Shown one piece after another: positions 36,175-45,346 of a stretch of 49,273 nt of DNA; position 1 is the stretch's first letter, and each line of letters starts with the position of its first letter. Position numbers and translations under genes: made by a program. Source of the DNA: an uncultured Clostridia bacterium (GTDB taxonomy: Bacteria > Bacillota > Clostridia > TANB77 > CAG-508); contig CAQZSK010000011.1 of the NCBI GenBank assembly GCA_948934525.1, forward strand, positions 1 to 49,273, written 5' to 3'. Below the pieces are notes generated by a model. The model was not told the DNA's origin. It was given only the letters and a program-made list of their open reading frames with translations, and ran no database searches.

Positions 36175-36223
36175 CTTTGGAAATTATACAAATATTTATA
36201 GATTTTTGTCAAGCAAATATTAC

Positions 36224-36261
36224 AAAAACCCTCTATGTTTTTTCTAACATTTCGGGTTTTT
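36224..36261 (-). terminator. Terminator of the M60-cohesin operon
   Basis: AAAAACCC and GGGTTTTT form the outer stem with an inner ATGTT/AACAT pairing, followed on the - strand by TTTTTGTAATATTTG. It lies about 35 bases after the stop codon of the gene at 36296. Confidence 0.75.
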
Positions 36262-36295
36262 ATCTTTTAATTATTTTTATTAACCTCTAAACTTT

Positions 36296-37237
36296 TTATC
36301 TTCTCCAGTCTCTTTTTCTTACTATTCTTTGTGCATATAATAATGCAATAATTAAGCCTACAATCGCTACTATTAGCCAAATCCATATAAAGTTTCCATC
36401 TTCTCCTGCTTGTGGTAAAGTACCTGTTGCTATACTATCATTTTCCATTGTATTATTTTCTGAATTAGTTTCATCAATTGTATTATTTTCAACCTCATTA
36501 TTTCCTTCTTCATCTTTTTTATTGTCTTCCTCATCTTTATCATCTGAATCAGAATCATTGTCTGGAGAACTATTTCCTTGGTTTCCATTTCCAGAGCTAC
36601 TTCCACCTTGATTTCCTGAATTGTTGCCTCCTTGGTTACTACTTCCACCATTATTACTTCCTTGGCTTCCTTCTGGTTTATTCGTACTTCCACCTTGGTT
36701 ATTATCCCCTGTATTTCCACCACTGGTATTTGTTGTATAAGTTACTTTATCTGTAGCTTTTGCTTCTACTTTTGTATCTTTATGTGCAATAGAAGAAGCT
36801 GTTATCTTGTCTGCAATTGGTGATACAGTTACTTTTGTGCTTCTATTAGTTTCAACTTTAATAGTCCCCACATCAATCTCTGCTCCTGTATTTTGTTCTG
36901 CTTCTGTTACCACATATAGATTTAAAATTCCTTTTTCTTTATCATAGCTTTCCTTTTTTAGCTTTACATTTCCTATATTTGCCCAACTAAAAGTAACATT
37001 TTTAATATCTGTTGCCTTACTAGCTTCTATTTTTAATCCTATTTGGAAGGAGGCAATACTTGCCCCTTCCTTTGGATTAATACTTAATTTTACATTTTCA
37101 CCATCTTTTTTTAATACAACTCTTGTTGTATCTTCTGCTGCTTTTACATTATTATTGCTTAGAAGAAATACTGTAAATGCTATCATGATAAAAGGAATTG
37201 CTATGAACTTTAAAATAGTATCTTTTCTTGTTTTCAT
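36296..37237 (-). CDS. Cell-wall-anchored cohesin-like protein (LPQAG)
   Basis: The 313-residue protein has a signal peptide (residues 1-33), a cohesin-like domain (about 36-170: VVLKKDGENVKLSINPKEG ... FQIGLKIEASKA ... AEIDVGTIKVE), a long Gly/Asn/Ser then Asp/Glu-rich spacer (about 175-270), and a C-terminal LPQAG sorting motif with a membrane segment and RIVRKRDWRR tail. The usual LPxTG Thr is replaced by Ala, so sortase processing needs proof. It starts 29 bases after the M60 gene, which encodes a dockerin, the same arrangement as the gene pair at 21.5-26 kb. Confidence 0.78.
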   Translation of the reverse strand: MKTRKDTILKFIAIPFIMIAFTVFLLSNNNVKAAEDTTRVVLKKDGENVKLSINPKEGASIASFQIGLKIEASKATDIKNVTFSWANIGNVKLKKESYDKEKGILNLYVVTEAEQNTGAEIDVGTIKVETNRSTKVTVSPIADKITASSIAHKDTKVEAKATDKVTYTTNTSGGNTGDNNQGGSTNKPEGSQGSNNGGSSNQGGNNSGNQGGSSSGNGNQGNSSPDNDSDSDDKDEEDNKKDEEGNNEVENNTIDETNSENNTMENDSIATGTLPQAGEDGNFIWIWLIVAIVGLIIALLYAQRIVRKRDWRR

Positions 37238-37266
37238 GATTTTTTCTTTCTCCTTTATATTTTTTG

Positions 37267-40200
37267 TTAATCACGTTTAATCTCTAAATCTGGTAAACTT
37301 GCTGGAACTACTATACGATAAGTATCACTAACAAGTCTTTCCCCTTCATTTGTATGTGCATCATCTACACGATATAGTTCTGCTCTAATAGTCTTTGGAA
37401 GTACAGCTGGAATATCTTCTGGTTTAATATAATATACCCAAATACCATCTGCCGTTTCTCCTAATTCTCCTTGTGCTGGTACATCTGCAAAAATAATTTG
37501 TACACCTTCTATTAATTTGTTATTTTCATCCCATAATTTAAGCGCATTATAGGCTGGATTTCCTTTATAAGTTCCTGTAAATACTACTGAACCTGCTGGA
37601 ATAAAGTCTTCTGCTTGATCACCATATTTGTAATCTTCTTTTAACTTTCCAATTCCTTTTTCTATTAATTCAACATTATCACCTGTTTGACCTAACAAAT
37701 CAATTTCAGCAATAGATACACTAGTTCCACTCTTAATCTTTAATTTAACATAAGCTGCATCATAGGTATATAACCAAGAATCACCTGCTTTATTGAAGTA
37801 TACTATTTGTGAATTATTACTATCTAACTCAAAGCTTCCTGTTTTTACAGTTTCCCAAGTTACATTGTCTTTACTAATTTGAATTTCATAATTACTAATT
37901 GGTGTACCTGTTCCTGCTGTATATTTTAAAGCAACTAAACTAGTAACTTCTCCTAAGCTAATTGTAATTTCACCATTACCCTTTGTTATAGTTCCTGTGT
38001 AATTATCACTATAATTGTTGTTGGCAATCTTATCAATTGCTGATTTTTTAATTGTTCCACAAGTAATGTCTTGTTCTTCATCTTCTTCTGTTCTATCTGT
38101 ATCTTCTGTTGATGTCAAGTTTGTTTGTATTGTCCAGTCTTGTTTTGAAATACTTCCATCATGTGATATCTTAATTGGATCTAATACTACTTGTTCTGTT
38201 GCATTTAATAGCTTATCATAAGCAATTACTTTATAAGTGAATACACGGTTATTGATAGTTTCAATCGTATCAATATATTCTGTCTTATCAGCTGTAACAA
38301 ATGCTACTGCTCTGCTAACTTCTTTGTCGTTTTCCATATAGCTTCTAATAATTTCATATCCAAGCATAGCGTTTGCTGATTGATTTGTATTTCCCAATGT
38401 AATTTTTACTTGATTACTATTATTTTCTTTGCTTAGGCTAGCAGTTACTTTTGTACCTGCTGTCATTCCTGTACCACCTGATAATTCATAGCTTCTAGCT
38501 TCATCATTTACATAGTAAATTGGTCTAGTTTCTTTACTAAATTGTGCTGCATATGCTCTAGTAGTAGCATCTGGTGTCATTCCCCATCTTTCAAAGAAAG
38601 ATAAAATATCTTTTTGAGCTGCTGCTACTGCTAATCTCATTAATTTGTTATCAGAATCACCACTTAATGTTAAAGCTACTCCTCCTGGCTTTGGAGCTAG
38701 CGCAACATTTCTTGCATAAGTATCCATTCTTGCAAAAATTAAATTATCAAATTGTTCTTGGTAAGTATCAAATGTCTTATAGTTATATCCGCCTTTATCA
38801 TAAGCTAAATGTAATTGCCAATATAATCCTAATTGTGTAAATACATTAGATGCTCTTCCTTTTGTTCCTGAAGTTACTTTTTTGTACACTTCTGGATATT
38901 GTAAACGAACACTATCATTTGTATCTTTTGCTTGTGCTAATACTGCAAAATAGTTGTTAGTAACTTCTGCTACTGCATAAGCACCTTCATTAATGATATG
39001 TCCAATTTCATGTGCAATTCCCCATCCAAAGTATCTTCCACTTTCATATTTTCCTTCATCTGTTGCTTGAACAGGAACAGAAGTTGCTAAGCCTCCAACT
39101 GAACCCCATTCAATACCAATATGAAGTCCGCCTGCATACATAAATGCTCCTGCAAACATTCTATGATAACGAATATTTAATCTACTTACTGGATATTGAT
39201 TTTTTGCTCCTGCATCTGGTGATTTGCTTAGACCTTTATGTGAATAGAATAGGTCTACCATATCATTCATTGCTTCTAAAGAGTCATATAACTGATTTGT
39301 CTTTTCATCAGTTGTTCCTTTTAGAGCTCCTAAGATTTGTTCTGCTGAAACAGAATACATCATTTGTGGTAGAACAATATCTGTTGCACCTAAAATACAA
39401 TTTTGTTTTTGATATTCTCTATTTAATGTATCATTTTTTGCTTTATGTTCATTATGTTTTGCTTCTAATGTTGGAACATATGCCTCTAATTCTTCTACAT
39501 AAGTTTTAATAGCTGCTTTTTTGTCTTGTTCTGTTGTTAATTTTGAAACATCTAGCATTGGAACTTTACTTCCACCACTTACTCTTACACCATAAATATC
39601 ATTTGCATTATTACCTGTATATTCAATGTATAATGCTCCACCTTGTTCAAAATCAAATGTTGCTATTTTTGGTATGGTAACTTCATTTTTACCTACTTTT
39701 AAAGTAGTTACTGCTTGATGCCATTTACCAGATTCTGCATGATATTGTGTAGCAATTAAAACTAGATTTGTATTAGAACCTACTGTTAATTTTGGATTTC
39801 CTACATAGATTTCTAGTTGTTCACTTTCATGTGCAACTACACCTAATGGTTGCCATGCATTCAATCCTCCACTAAAGGTAATATGTCCATCTTTCTTCTT
39901 TGTAACAGTTGTGTCTATTTGAATTGCTTCATTTAAAGCTTTATTCTTGTAGATTTCTTTTGCTGTATCTAATTCTCTTTGTAACATTTCTCTTTCTGGA
40001 TGATATTCGTCAGACTCTTTCGTATCTAATCTTGTTTGTAATGCATCTAAAGTATCTTGGTTAACATCATCTCTTAATGTTACATGCATTTGGTCTGCAT
40101 ATAGATTGTTAATGTCATTTTCTAATGTGTCATGATAGTAGAACTTAATTTCTGCTATCGTGATTTCTCTTACATAAGAATTTCCTTCTAAACCAATACC

Positions 40201-42384
40201 AATTTTATTTGTTTCAATTGGTTCTGGAAGCTTAATCACATAATATTTTCTACCATTTTCACATGTTCTTCCTAATACAGAATAGTTACCAATTTGTTTT
40301 TGTTTTCCTTCTCTGTCTGTATAATAAATACGTGCAGCCTTTACTACTCCATTATCTTTTATTGCTGAGAATGCAATATAGCTCATTTGGTAATAGTCAT
40401 CAAATTCAATAAATGGTACTTTATTTTTGTCTGGATAACTACATCCCATATCCCAGTCTGTTCTCTTGAAATATGAAATATGATTATCATCTACCATTCC
40501 CAAACCGCTTCCTGCTTTTCCTTCATCTAAAGGACTATCTACCATACTATTCGTTCCTACACTACCAAAGGTTACATTTTTAATATGATTTGTTACTTTT
40601 CCTTCTCCATTTGATGTGTTAATTAATTTGTATTTTGGCATAATTGCTGGCTCTAAGCTAATAGTAGTACCTACTCCTACAATAGATGGGTTACTAGTTC
40701 CTATTGCATTTGTCCCTGTTACATATACTTGATATTTTACATTGCTTTCTAAGTTTTCAATTGTATAACTATTATTGGCAAGACCTGTTACAGCTTGAAT
40801 ATAGTTTCCTTTTTCATATTCTCTATAATATACACTATAAGTATCAGTATCTTCCATGTCTTTCCATGTTACATTTAAGCTCTTATAGCCGCCTGTTACT
40901 GATACATTGTCTGGTGCGTCTGGTCTTTTATTTGGTTCTGGTGTAACATAGATTACTTTACAGTATCCACTCTTCCATTCACCATTAATAGATTGTACTT
41001 TTACTTCAAATTTTGTTCCATTTTTAATTTTATCTTGATTATAGCTACTTACTTTTAGACTATTGGTATCTGTTCTAATAATATCTGTTATAGCATTTGT
41101 AATAAATTCTTCTTTACCAAATTTTCTTTCACTAATTGCTTTAATACTTACTTCATATCCTGTTACATTTCTTGCTCTATCCCAAGTAAGTGAGAATTCT
41201 TTACTTCCTGCTACTGCTCTTAAATTCTCTGGAATATCCATTTCTGGTGCAGGTATTCTTTCTTCCATATTATTTAGGAACTCTACTTTAGAAATATCTG
41301 CTAATTTATTACTTCCTGTTTCTGTTACTTTAATCGTAATTCTTTTAATTGCTACTTGACCTCTTAGATTAATAACCACTGTTCCATCTGGTTCTATTAT
41401 TGCAATTTCTTGTGTAGCTGCTACTGCCACTCTTGATATTGCTCTTGCCCCACCTACAAAAGCTCTTGCCATACGTTGATTTCTAGTTACTTCTGGTGTT
41501 TTGATTGGAATACTGATTTCTTTATCATTTTCATCAACAACAATGACTTCTCCATTTTTAATAAAATTATTTGGGTCTTTAGCTGGTGAAATCACAATTG
41601 CTTGAGTTTTATTTTCACTTTGACTTAGGTCAAGTGAAATTGCTACAGGATTTTCCTCTGAAATTTTTTCCTCATTTGCTGGTACTAGGGTAATATATTT
41701 TTCATTATTTTTTAGAATATCTTCTACGCTTCCCTCTTGTGTATCAACACTTGTACCTTGTTGTTCATTTACTTCAATTGCTTGTGTATTTAGTAAATGT
41801 AATAATGTTCCTACTTTATTTTCATTTTGATTGAAGGTGATATAAGATAAGTCTATAATATTTAATTTTTTGTCACCATTTAAGTCATACTTTTTGTCAT
41901 ATGTACCTGATTCAATTTTTTGAATCATCAATTTTTGGTCTTGTTCATTGATGTTTCCATCTCCATTAACATCCCCTAAACCAATAACCCCTACTTTTTC
42001 AGTTGCTTGCCCTACATTCTCTGTGTTATGACCATTGGTTAATTTAAGTTCTGCTAATTCATTTTTTACTTCTACTTGTTGCTTGTAAGTCACATATCCA
42101 GTTCCCTGAATTACTAGTTCATAGTTTCCTACTTCTAACTTTTCGAAGTGATAATACAATGCCTCACTATCTCCTGAGACTTCTGCTGCTTCTACTTTTA
42201 ACTGTGTTCCTATCTTTTGCATTGTAACAATTGGCTTGTTACTTTCCGTTGGAAGTCTTAAGTTGATTTGCACATTGAATTGTCCTGTTGATTTTTCTGT
42301 TCCTTCTGCCTTTACTGTAAAACTCATACTAAGTAATATCATAATTAACATAGCTATGATGAGTTTTAATGTTTTTGCCTTCAT
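37267..42384 (-). CDS. Secreted M60-like metallopeptidase with dockerin, FN3 and discoidin-like domains
   Basis: The 1705-residue protein has a signal peptide (1-27); a carboxypeptidase-regulatory-like beta domain (30-130); a type I dockerin (136-186, DVNGDGNINEQD and DLNGDKKLNIID); two fibronectin III domains (about 385-575); a carbohydrate-binding-like domain (about 590-720); an M60/enhancin peptidase region with HEIGH at 1125-1129 in WGIAHEIGHIINEG; and a discoidin-like domain near 1480-1600. M60 peptidases cleave O-glycosylated mucin-type proteins (family knowledge), so this is a likely mucin-active enzyme. Placing the dockerin near the N-terminus is unusual. GGAGG site upstream. The cohesin-like gene follows after 29 bases. 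Confidence 0.88.
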   Translation of the reverse strand: MKAKTLKLIIAMLIMILLSMSFTVKAEGTEKSTGQFNVQINLRLPTESNKPIVTMQKIGTQLKVEAAEVSGDSEALYYHFEKLEVGNYELVIQGTGYVTYKQQVEVKNELAELKLTNGHNTENVGQATEKVGVIGLGDVNGDGNINEQDQKLMIQKIESGTYDKKYDLNGDKKLNIIDLSYITFNQNENKVGTLLHLLNTQAIEVNEQQGTSVDTQEGSVEDILKNNEKYITLVPANEEKISEENPVAISLDLSQSENKTQAIVISPAKDPNNFIKNGEVIVVDENDKEISIPIKTPEVTRNQRMARAFVGGARAISRVAVAATQEIAIIEPDGTVVINLRGQVAIKRITIKVTETGSNKLADISKVEFLNNMEERIPAPEMDIPENLRAVAGSKEFSLTWDRARNVTGYEVSIKAISERKFGKEEFITNAITDIIRTDTNSLKVSSYNQDKIKNGTKFEVKVQSINGEWKSGYCKVIYVTPEPNKRPDAPDNVSVTGGYKSLNVTWKDMEDTDTYSVYYREYEKGNYIQAVTGLANNSYTIENLESNVKYQVYVTGTNAIGTSNPSIVGVGTTISLEPAIMPKYKLINTSNGEGKVTNHIKNVTFGSVGTNSMVDSPLDEGKAGSGLGMVDDNHISYFKRTDWDMGCSYPDKNKVPFIEFDDYYQMSYIAFSAIKDNGVVKAARIYYTDREGKQKQIGNYSVLGRTCENGRKYYVIKLPEPIETNKIGIGLEGNSYVREITIAEIKFYYHDTLENDINNLYADQMHVTLRDDVNQDTLDALQTRLDTKESDEYHPEREMLQRELDTAKEIYKNKALNEAIQIDTTVTKKKDGHITFSGGLNAWQPLGVVAHESEQLEIYVGNPKLTVGSNTNLVLIATQYHAESGKWHQAVTTLKVGKNEVTIPKIATFDFEQGGALYIEYTGNNANDIYGVRVSGGSKVPMLDVSKLTTEQDKKAAIKTYVEELEAYVPTLEAKHNEHKAKNDTLNREYQKQNCILGATDIVLPQMMYSVSAEQILGALKGTTDEKTNQLYDSLEAMNDMVDLFYSHKGLSKSPDAGAKNQYPVSRLNIRYHRMFAGAFMYAGGLHIGIEWGSVGGLATSVPVQATDEGKYESGRYFGWGIAHEIGHIINEGAYAVAEVTNNYFAVLAQAKDTNDSVRLQYPEVYKKVTSGTKGRASNVFTQLGLYWQLHLAYDKGGYNYKTFDTYQEQFDNLIFARMDTYARNVALAPKPGGVALTLSGDSDNKLMRLAVAAAQKDILSFFERWGMTPDATTRAYAAQFSKETRPIYYVNDEARSYELSGGTGMTAGTKVTASLSKENNSNQVKITLGNTNQSANAMLGYEIIRSYMENDKEVSRAVAFVTADKTEYIDTIETINNRVFTYKVIAYDKLLNATEQVVLDPIKISHDGSISKQDWTIQTNLTSTEDTDRTEEDEEQDITCGTIKKSAIDKIANNNYSDNYTGTITKGNGEITISLGEVTSLVALKYTAGTGTPISNYEIQISKDNVTWETVKTGSFELDSNNSQIVYFNKAGDSWLYTYDAAYVKLKIKSGTSVSIAEIDLLGQTGDNVELIEKGIGKLKEDYKYGDQAEDFIPAGSVVFTGTYKGNPAYNALKLWDENNKLIEGVQIIFADVPAQGELGETADGIWVYYIKPEDIPAVLPKTIRAELYRVDDAHTNEGERLVSDTYRIVVPASLPDLEIKRD

Positions 42385-42434
42385 CTTTAAATTTCCTCCT
42401 TTTTATTTTGATCTTTCCATATTAAATCATATTT

Positions 42435-42453
42435 CCTGTTTCTTGTAAACAGG
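42435..42453 (-). promoter_or_regulatory. Leader hairpin of the M60 operon
   Basis: CCTGTTT, a 5-base loop and AAACAGG form a perfect hairpin in the probable 5' leader of the M60 gene, 51 bases before the ATG. It may affect mRNA stability. No convincing promoter boxes were assigned. Confidence 0.35.
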
Positions 42454-42592
42454 TCTTTACTATTTATATGCTATAAAATTAATAAAATTTTAATAGCTTT
42501 TTTAGCATAAAAACTGTATAATAAATTTATACAAAATAGCAAAATTTATGAAAGGAAAATATTAGTTTTATAAACTGATGGGAAAATAGATA

Positions 42593-43321
42593 ATGAAAAA
42601 GTGGATTTTAAGAATTTTATTAGTTATTTTAATCGCTGTTGGTATTGTTGGAGGTATTTTTGTTTACAATGGTCATCAGCTATATAAAGATGCTTTAAAT
42701 ACAATTAGTCTTTCTGATAAAGTGGACAAGATTCAAAAAGATGAAAACTATATTAAATTAGAAGACTTACCTAAAGATTACAAAGATGCCGTTATTTCTG
42801 TTGAAGATAGGCGTTATTACAATCATGGGCCTATTGACTTAATTGGTATTTCAAGAGCTGTTTATACCAACCTTAAAAATCAACAATTTCTTGAAGGTGG
42901 TAGCACTATTGCACAACAAGTTGCCAAAAATTTATACTTTATCTCTCCTGATGAAAACGCAGCTCATCGTAAAGTTGCTGAAGTTTTTATGGCAAATGAT
43001 TTAGAAAAAAACTATGGTAAAGATGTCGTTTTAGAATTATATGTAAATACTATTTACTTTGGTGATGGTTATTATGGTATTCAAGAAGCAAGTCAAGGAT
43101 ATTTAAAAAAAGATGCTACAGATTTAAGTCTGTTTGATAGTACTATGATGGCAGGTATTCCAAATGCACCTAGTGCCTATGCTCCTACTATTAGTATGGA
43201 CTTAGCCTTAAATAGACAAAGAAAGGTTATTTCTACTATGGTAGAAAACAAATATATTTCTCAAGAACAAGCAGATGAATTAATTAAACAGCAAGAAGAT
43301 TTTAAATTACCTAAAAAATAA
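42593..43321 (+). CDS. Monofunctional peptidoglycan glycosyltransferase (GT51)
   Basis: The 242-residue protein has an N-terminal membrane anchor (residues 5-27) and a GT51 domain with the catalytic Glu71 in SVEDRRYYNHGPIDLIG and the second motif GGSTIAQQVAKNLY (102-115). There is no transpeptidase domain, as in MtgA-type enzymes. It polymerises glycan strands from lipid II at the outer face of the membrane. It is divergent from the M60 operon and convergent with the hydrolase at 43376. Confidence 0.92.
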   Translation: MKKWILRILLVILIAVGIVGGIFVYNGHQLYKDALNTISLSDKVDKIQKDENYIKLEDLPKDYKDAVISVEDRRYYNHGPIDLIGISRAVYTNLKNQQFLEGGSTIAQQVAKNLYFISPDENAAHRKVAEVFMANDLEKNYGKDVVLELYVNTIYFGDGYYGIQEASQGYLKKDATDLSLFDSTMMAGIPNAPSAYAPTISMDLALNRQRKVISTMVENKYISQEQADELIKQQEDFKLPKK

Positions 43322-43322
43322 A

Positions 43323-43376
43323 ATGTCGCACTTGGGGACGCTAGTTTGTGCGACATCTGTCCCCAAGTGTGACATT
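43323..43376. repeat. REP-like inverted repeat element (copy 3)
   Basis: TGTCGCACTTGGGGAC pairs with GTCCCCAAGTGTGACA (one mismatch), with an alternative hairpin TGTCGCAC ... GTGCGACA in its first half. The order TGGGGACGCTAGTTT ... GACATCTGTCCC is shared with the element at 2612-2716, while the stem bases differ in a compensated way. It exactly fills the gap between two convergent genes and could terminate both. Confidence 0.75.
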
Positions 43377-44299
43377 TATTGTTCTATCCAATCTAAAATA
43401 TCATAATATACTTTTTCTTTAATATCTTCATTTAATAATTCATGTCTTTTTCCTTTATATAATTTATGTGACATATTTTTGTATCCAATCTCTTTTTCCA
43501 AAAATTCATATGCATTTATCCATTTTTGCAAACTTCCAATGACAGGATCTTCATCCCCTGCAATAAAGAAAATTGGCAAATCCAGATTTTGCTTTCCCCA
43601 TTCTTTATTAGAATATGTTTTCTGAACTAATTTATATAAATTTTGAAAGCCATTCAACGTAAAAATATAGCCACATTTTTTATCTTTGTTATATTCCTTT
43701 TTGTTTCCTTTTTCACTACTAATCCAACAGTTTTCATCTCTCTTTTCTTTTTTAAATTTCTTTGGATAAGAAGAAAAAGTAAGTTTTTGCATTAGTTTAC
43801 TTCTATATCTATCACCTTTAAACTTTTCTATTATCTTTGCAAGTAAAATTCCAAAACCTGCCCCTATATTCTTACTAGGAGACCCACAAACTATTAATTT
43901 ATCAATTTCATTATCATATTGTTTTAAATAACATCTTACTACCAAAGATCCCATACTATGTCCAAAAAGATAAATTGGTAAATCTGAATATTCTTTCTTT
44001 ATTTCTTGTGTTATTTGCTGTAAGTCTTCTACAATATAACTTGCTGTTTTATCATAAAAATATCCTAAATCATCTTCTTTTTTTACACTATCTCCATGTC
44101 CTCTATGGTCATGTATAACAGCTATATATCCGTTATTTGTTAAAAACTCCATAAATGGATAGTAACGTTCTTTGTGTTCTGCCATACCATGTGATATTTG
44201 TACAATTCCTTTAATTGCTGTATCTTCTGGCAACATAATTGTCACTGTCAAAGGTAATTTATCACATTTTGACTCTATCTTTTTCTCTATTTTTTTCAT
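43376..44299 (-). CDS. Alpha/beta hydrolase, lysophospholipase / monoacylglycerol lipase-like
   Basis: The 307-residue protein has the oxyanion region QISHGMAEHKERY, HDHRGHGDS, the nucleophile Ser115 in LFGHSMGSLVV, an Asp in IAGDEDPVIG and the His in KGKRHELLNE. This matches the serine-aquaporin... hydrolase_4 type of lysophospholipases. There is no signal peptide, so it is cytosolic or loosely membrane-bound. It is probably transcribed alone; copy 3 of the REP-like element follows directly. Confidence 0.88.
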   Translation of the reverse strand: MKKIEKKIESKCDKLPLTVTIMLPEDTAIKGIVQISHGMAEHKERYYPFMEFLTNNGYIAVIHDHRGHGDSVKKEDDLGYFYDKTASYIVEDLQQITQEIKKEYSDLPIYLFGHSMGSLVVRCYLKQYDNEIDKLIVCGSPSKNIGAGFGILLAKIIEKFKGDRYRSKLMQKLTFSSYPKKFKKEKRDENCWISSEKGNKKEYNKDKKCGYIFTLNGFQNLYKLVQKTYSNKEWGKQNLDLPIFFIAGDEDPVIGSLQKWINAYEFLEKEIGYKNMSHKLYKGKRHELLNEDIKEKVYYDILDWIEQ

Positions 44300-44480
44300 T
44301 TATCCCTCTCCTATATGATTTCCATAGTTTCGACTTTTATGTTTTCTATTGTACCACATCTTTTCTAAAAAGCAATATTTCTCTTTTTACTCTCTCTTCT
44401 ATTCTATCTTCTTTTATAATTTCTTATACACCAAAAGAGTTTTCTTATATTCTTTATAACGATTTGTTTTGATTTTAGCA

Positions 44481-44505
44481 ATAACATTTTGTTATATACT
44501 ATAAT
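44481..44505 (+). promoter_or_regulatory. Palindromic operator and -10 box of the XRE regulator
   Basis: ATAACA-TTT-TGTTAT (44481-44495) lies directly before TATAAT (44500-44505). The 18 bases from 44480 are identical to those covering the start site of the pilin-like adhesin promoter (6906-6923). A matching -35 box is weak (TTAGCA, 19 bases away). The position suggests autoregulation. Confidence 0.55.
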
Positions 44506-44561
44506 TTTTTTAATAATATTTTAATGTCATTTTTTCGGGGGAAAAGAAAGGGAAATATCAT

Positions 44562-44813
44562 ATGAAAACTCGTATTAAAGATTTAAGGGAAGACCATGAC
44601 CTTACTCAAAGAGAGCTTAGTAAGTTTTTAAATATTTCACAAGTTGCTTATTCTTATTATGAGCTAAATAAGAGAAATATTCCTTTAGAACTATTAGCAA
44701 AATTAGCTGATTTTTATCATACTAGTATTGATTATTTATTATATCGAACTGATGATATGACACCTTATCCAAAAGTTAATAAGCAAATTTGTAAAGAAAC
44801 TATTGTGGTTTAA
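44562..44813 (+). CDS. XRE-family helix-turn-helix regulator
   Basis: This 83-residue protein is essentially one HTH domain (IKDLREDHDLTQRELSKFLNISQVAYSYYELNKRNIPLELLAKLADFYHTSIDYLLYRTD) with a short tail, the form of small Cro/C1-type repressors. The GGGGAAAAGAAAGGG stretch supplies the ribosome binding site. A palindrome in its promoter is shared with the pilin-like gene at 5047, so the adhesin is a candidate target. A strong terminator follows, so it is a single-gene transcript. Confidence 0.9.
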   Translation: MKTRIKDLREDHDLTQRELSKFLNISQVAYSYYELNKRNIPLELLAKLADFYHTSIDYLLYRTDDMTPYPKVNKQICKETIVV

Positions 44814-44833
44814 ATAATTTTTTATCTTAAACA

Positions 44834-44880
44834 AAACCCAAGTATCAATTTTGTCCTGATACTTGGGTTTGTTTTGTCTA
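44834..44880 (+). terminator. Terminator of the XRE regulator gene
   Basis: AAACCCAAGTATCA (44834-44847) pairs perfectly with TGATACTTGGGTTT (44857-44870), followed by GTTTTG. The A-rich other side lets it work also for the convergent nuclease-like gene. Confidence 0.85.
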
Positions 44881-44887
44881 TCCATTT

Positions 44888-45277
44888 TTAACCCGCCCTT
44901 TTTATTTTATATTTTTCATAATTACTACATAAATTCAATGTACTTGTATTCTTTATTTCTTCTCTTGGTATAATATATATCGTTAAATCAGTAGCTACAA
45001 TAAAAAGCAAGTCAATTTTCGTATCTTTAACGGTTTTATAGGTAGTTCCTTTTGTTCCTCCACAGCTTTTTAATGCCACTTGATAATTTCCATATCTTGT
45101 TTTACAACCTGTCGTTTTTACCTGTACAGTTTCTAAAATATTATTTTTTTCAATTATTAAATCATAATCTTGTGTATCATTTAATGGAATAGATACTGTG
45201 TATCCATTTGTTGTAAAATATGCAATAGCAATTCCTAATCCAAAATTTCCTTGACTTTTGTTATTAATGAATTCCAT
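44888..45277 (-). CDS. PD-(D/E)XK nuclease-like protein
   Basis: The protein (129 residues from the ATG at 45277, chosen for its AGGAGAGG site; the open frame reaches 45298) has GNFGLGIAIAYFTTNGYTVSIP, then DYDLIIEKNNILETVQVKTT, which fits the PD-(D/E)XK core (Asp, then Gln/Glu-x-Lys). It resembles the group I intron-associated or restriction-like endonuclease families (PDDEXK_5-like) of unknown role. No methylase partner is adjacent; the methyltransferase at 45523 is of a small-molecule type. Confidence 0.65.
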   Translation of the reverse strand: MEFINNKSQGNFGLGIAIAYFTTNGYTVSIPLNDTQDYDLIIEKNNILETVQVKTTGCKTRYGNYQVALKSCGGTKGTTYKTVKDTKIDLLFIVATDLTIYIIPREEIKNTSTLNLCSNYEKYKIKRAG

Positions 45278-45319
45278 TTTCCTCTCCTTATAAAACATTT
45301 GTTTTTTTGCTGATATTTT

Positions 45320-45346
45320 AAAAGCAAGTCTTAAAGACTTGCTTTT
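45320..45346. terminator. Perfect hairpin upstream of the nuclease-like gene
   Basis: AAAAGCAAGTCT, TAA loop, AGACTTGCTTTT; a 12-base perfect stem with A and T flanks. It could be a terminator on either strand. No gene ends right at it. Confidence 0.6.

Noticed and set aside
39144..39509. 121-codon frame antisense to the M60 gene
   Set aside because: Its composition (Leu/Phe/Tyr-rich) is the mirror of the coding strand and it has no ribosome binding site. It is a shadow frame, like many others antisense to the large surface genes.
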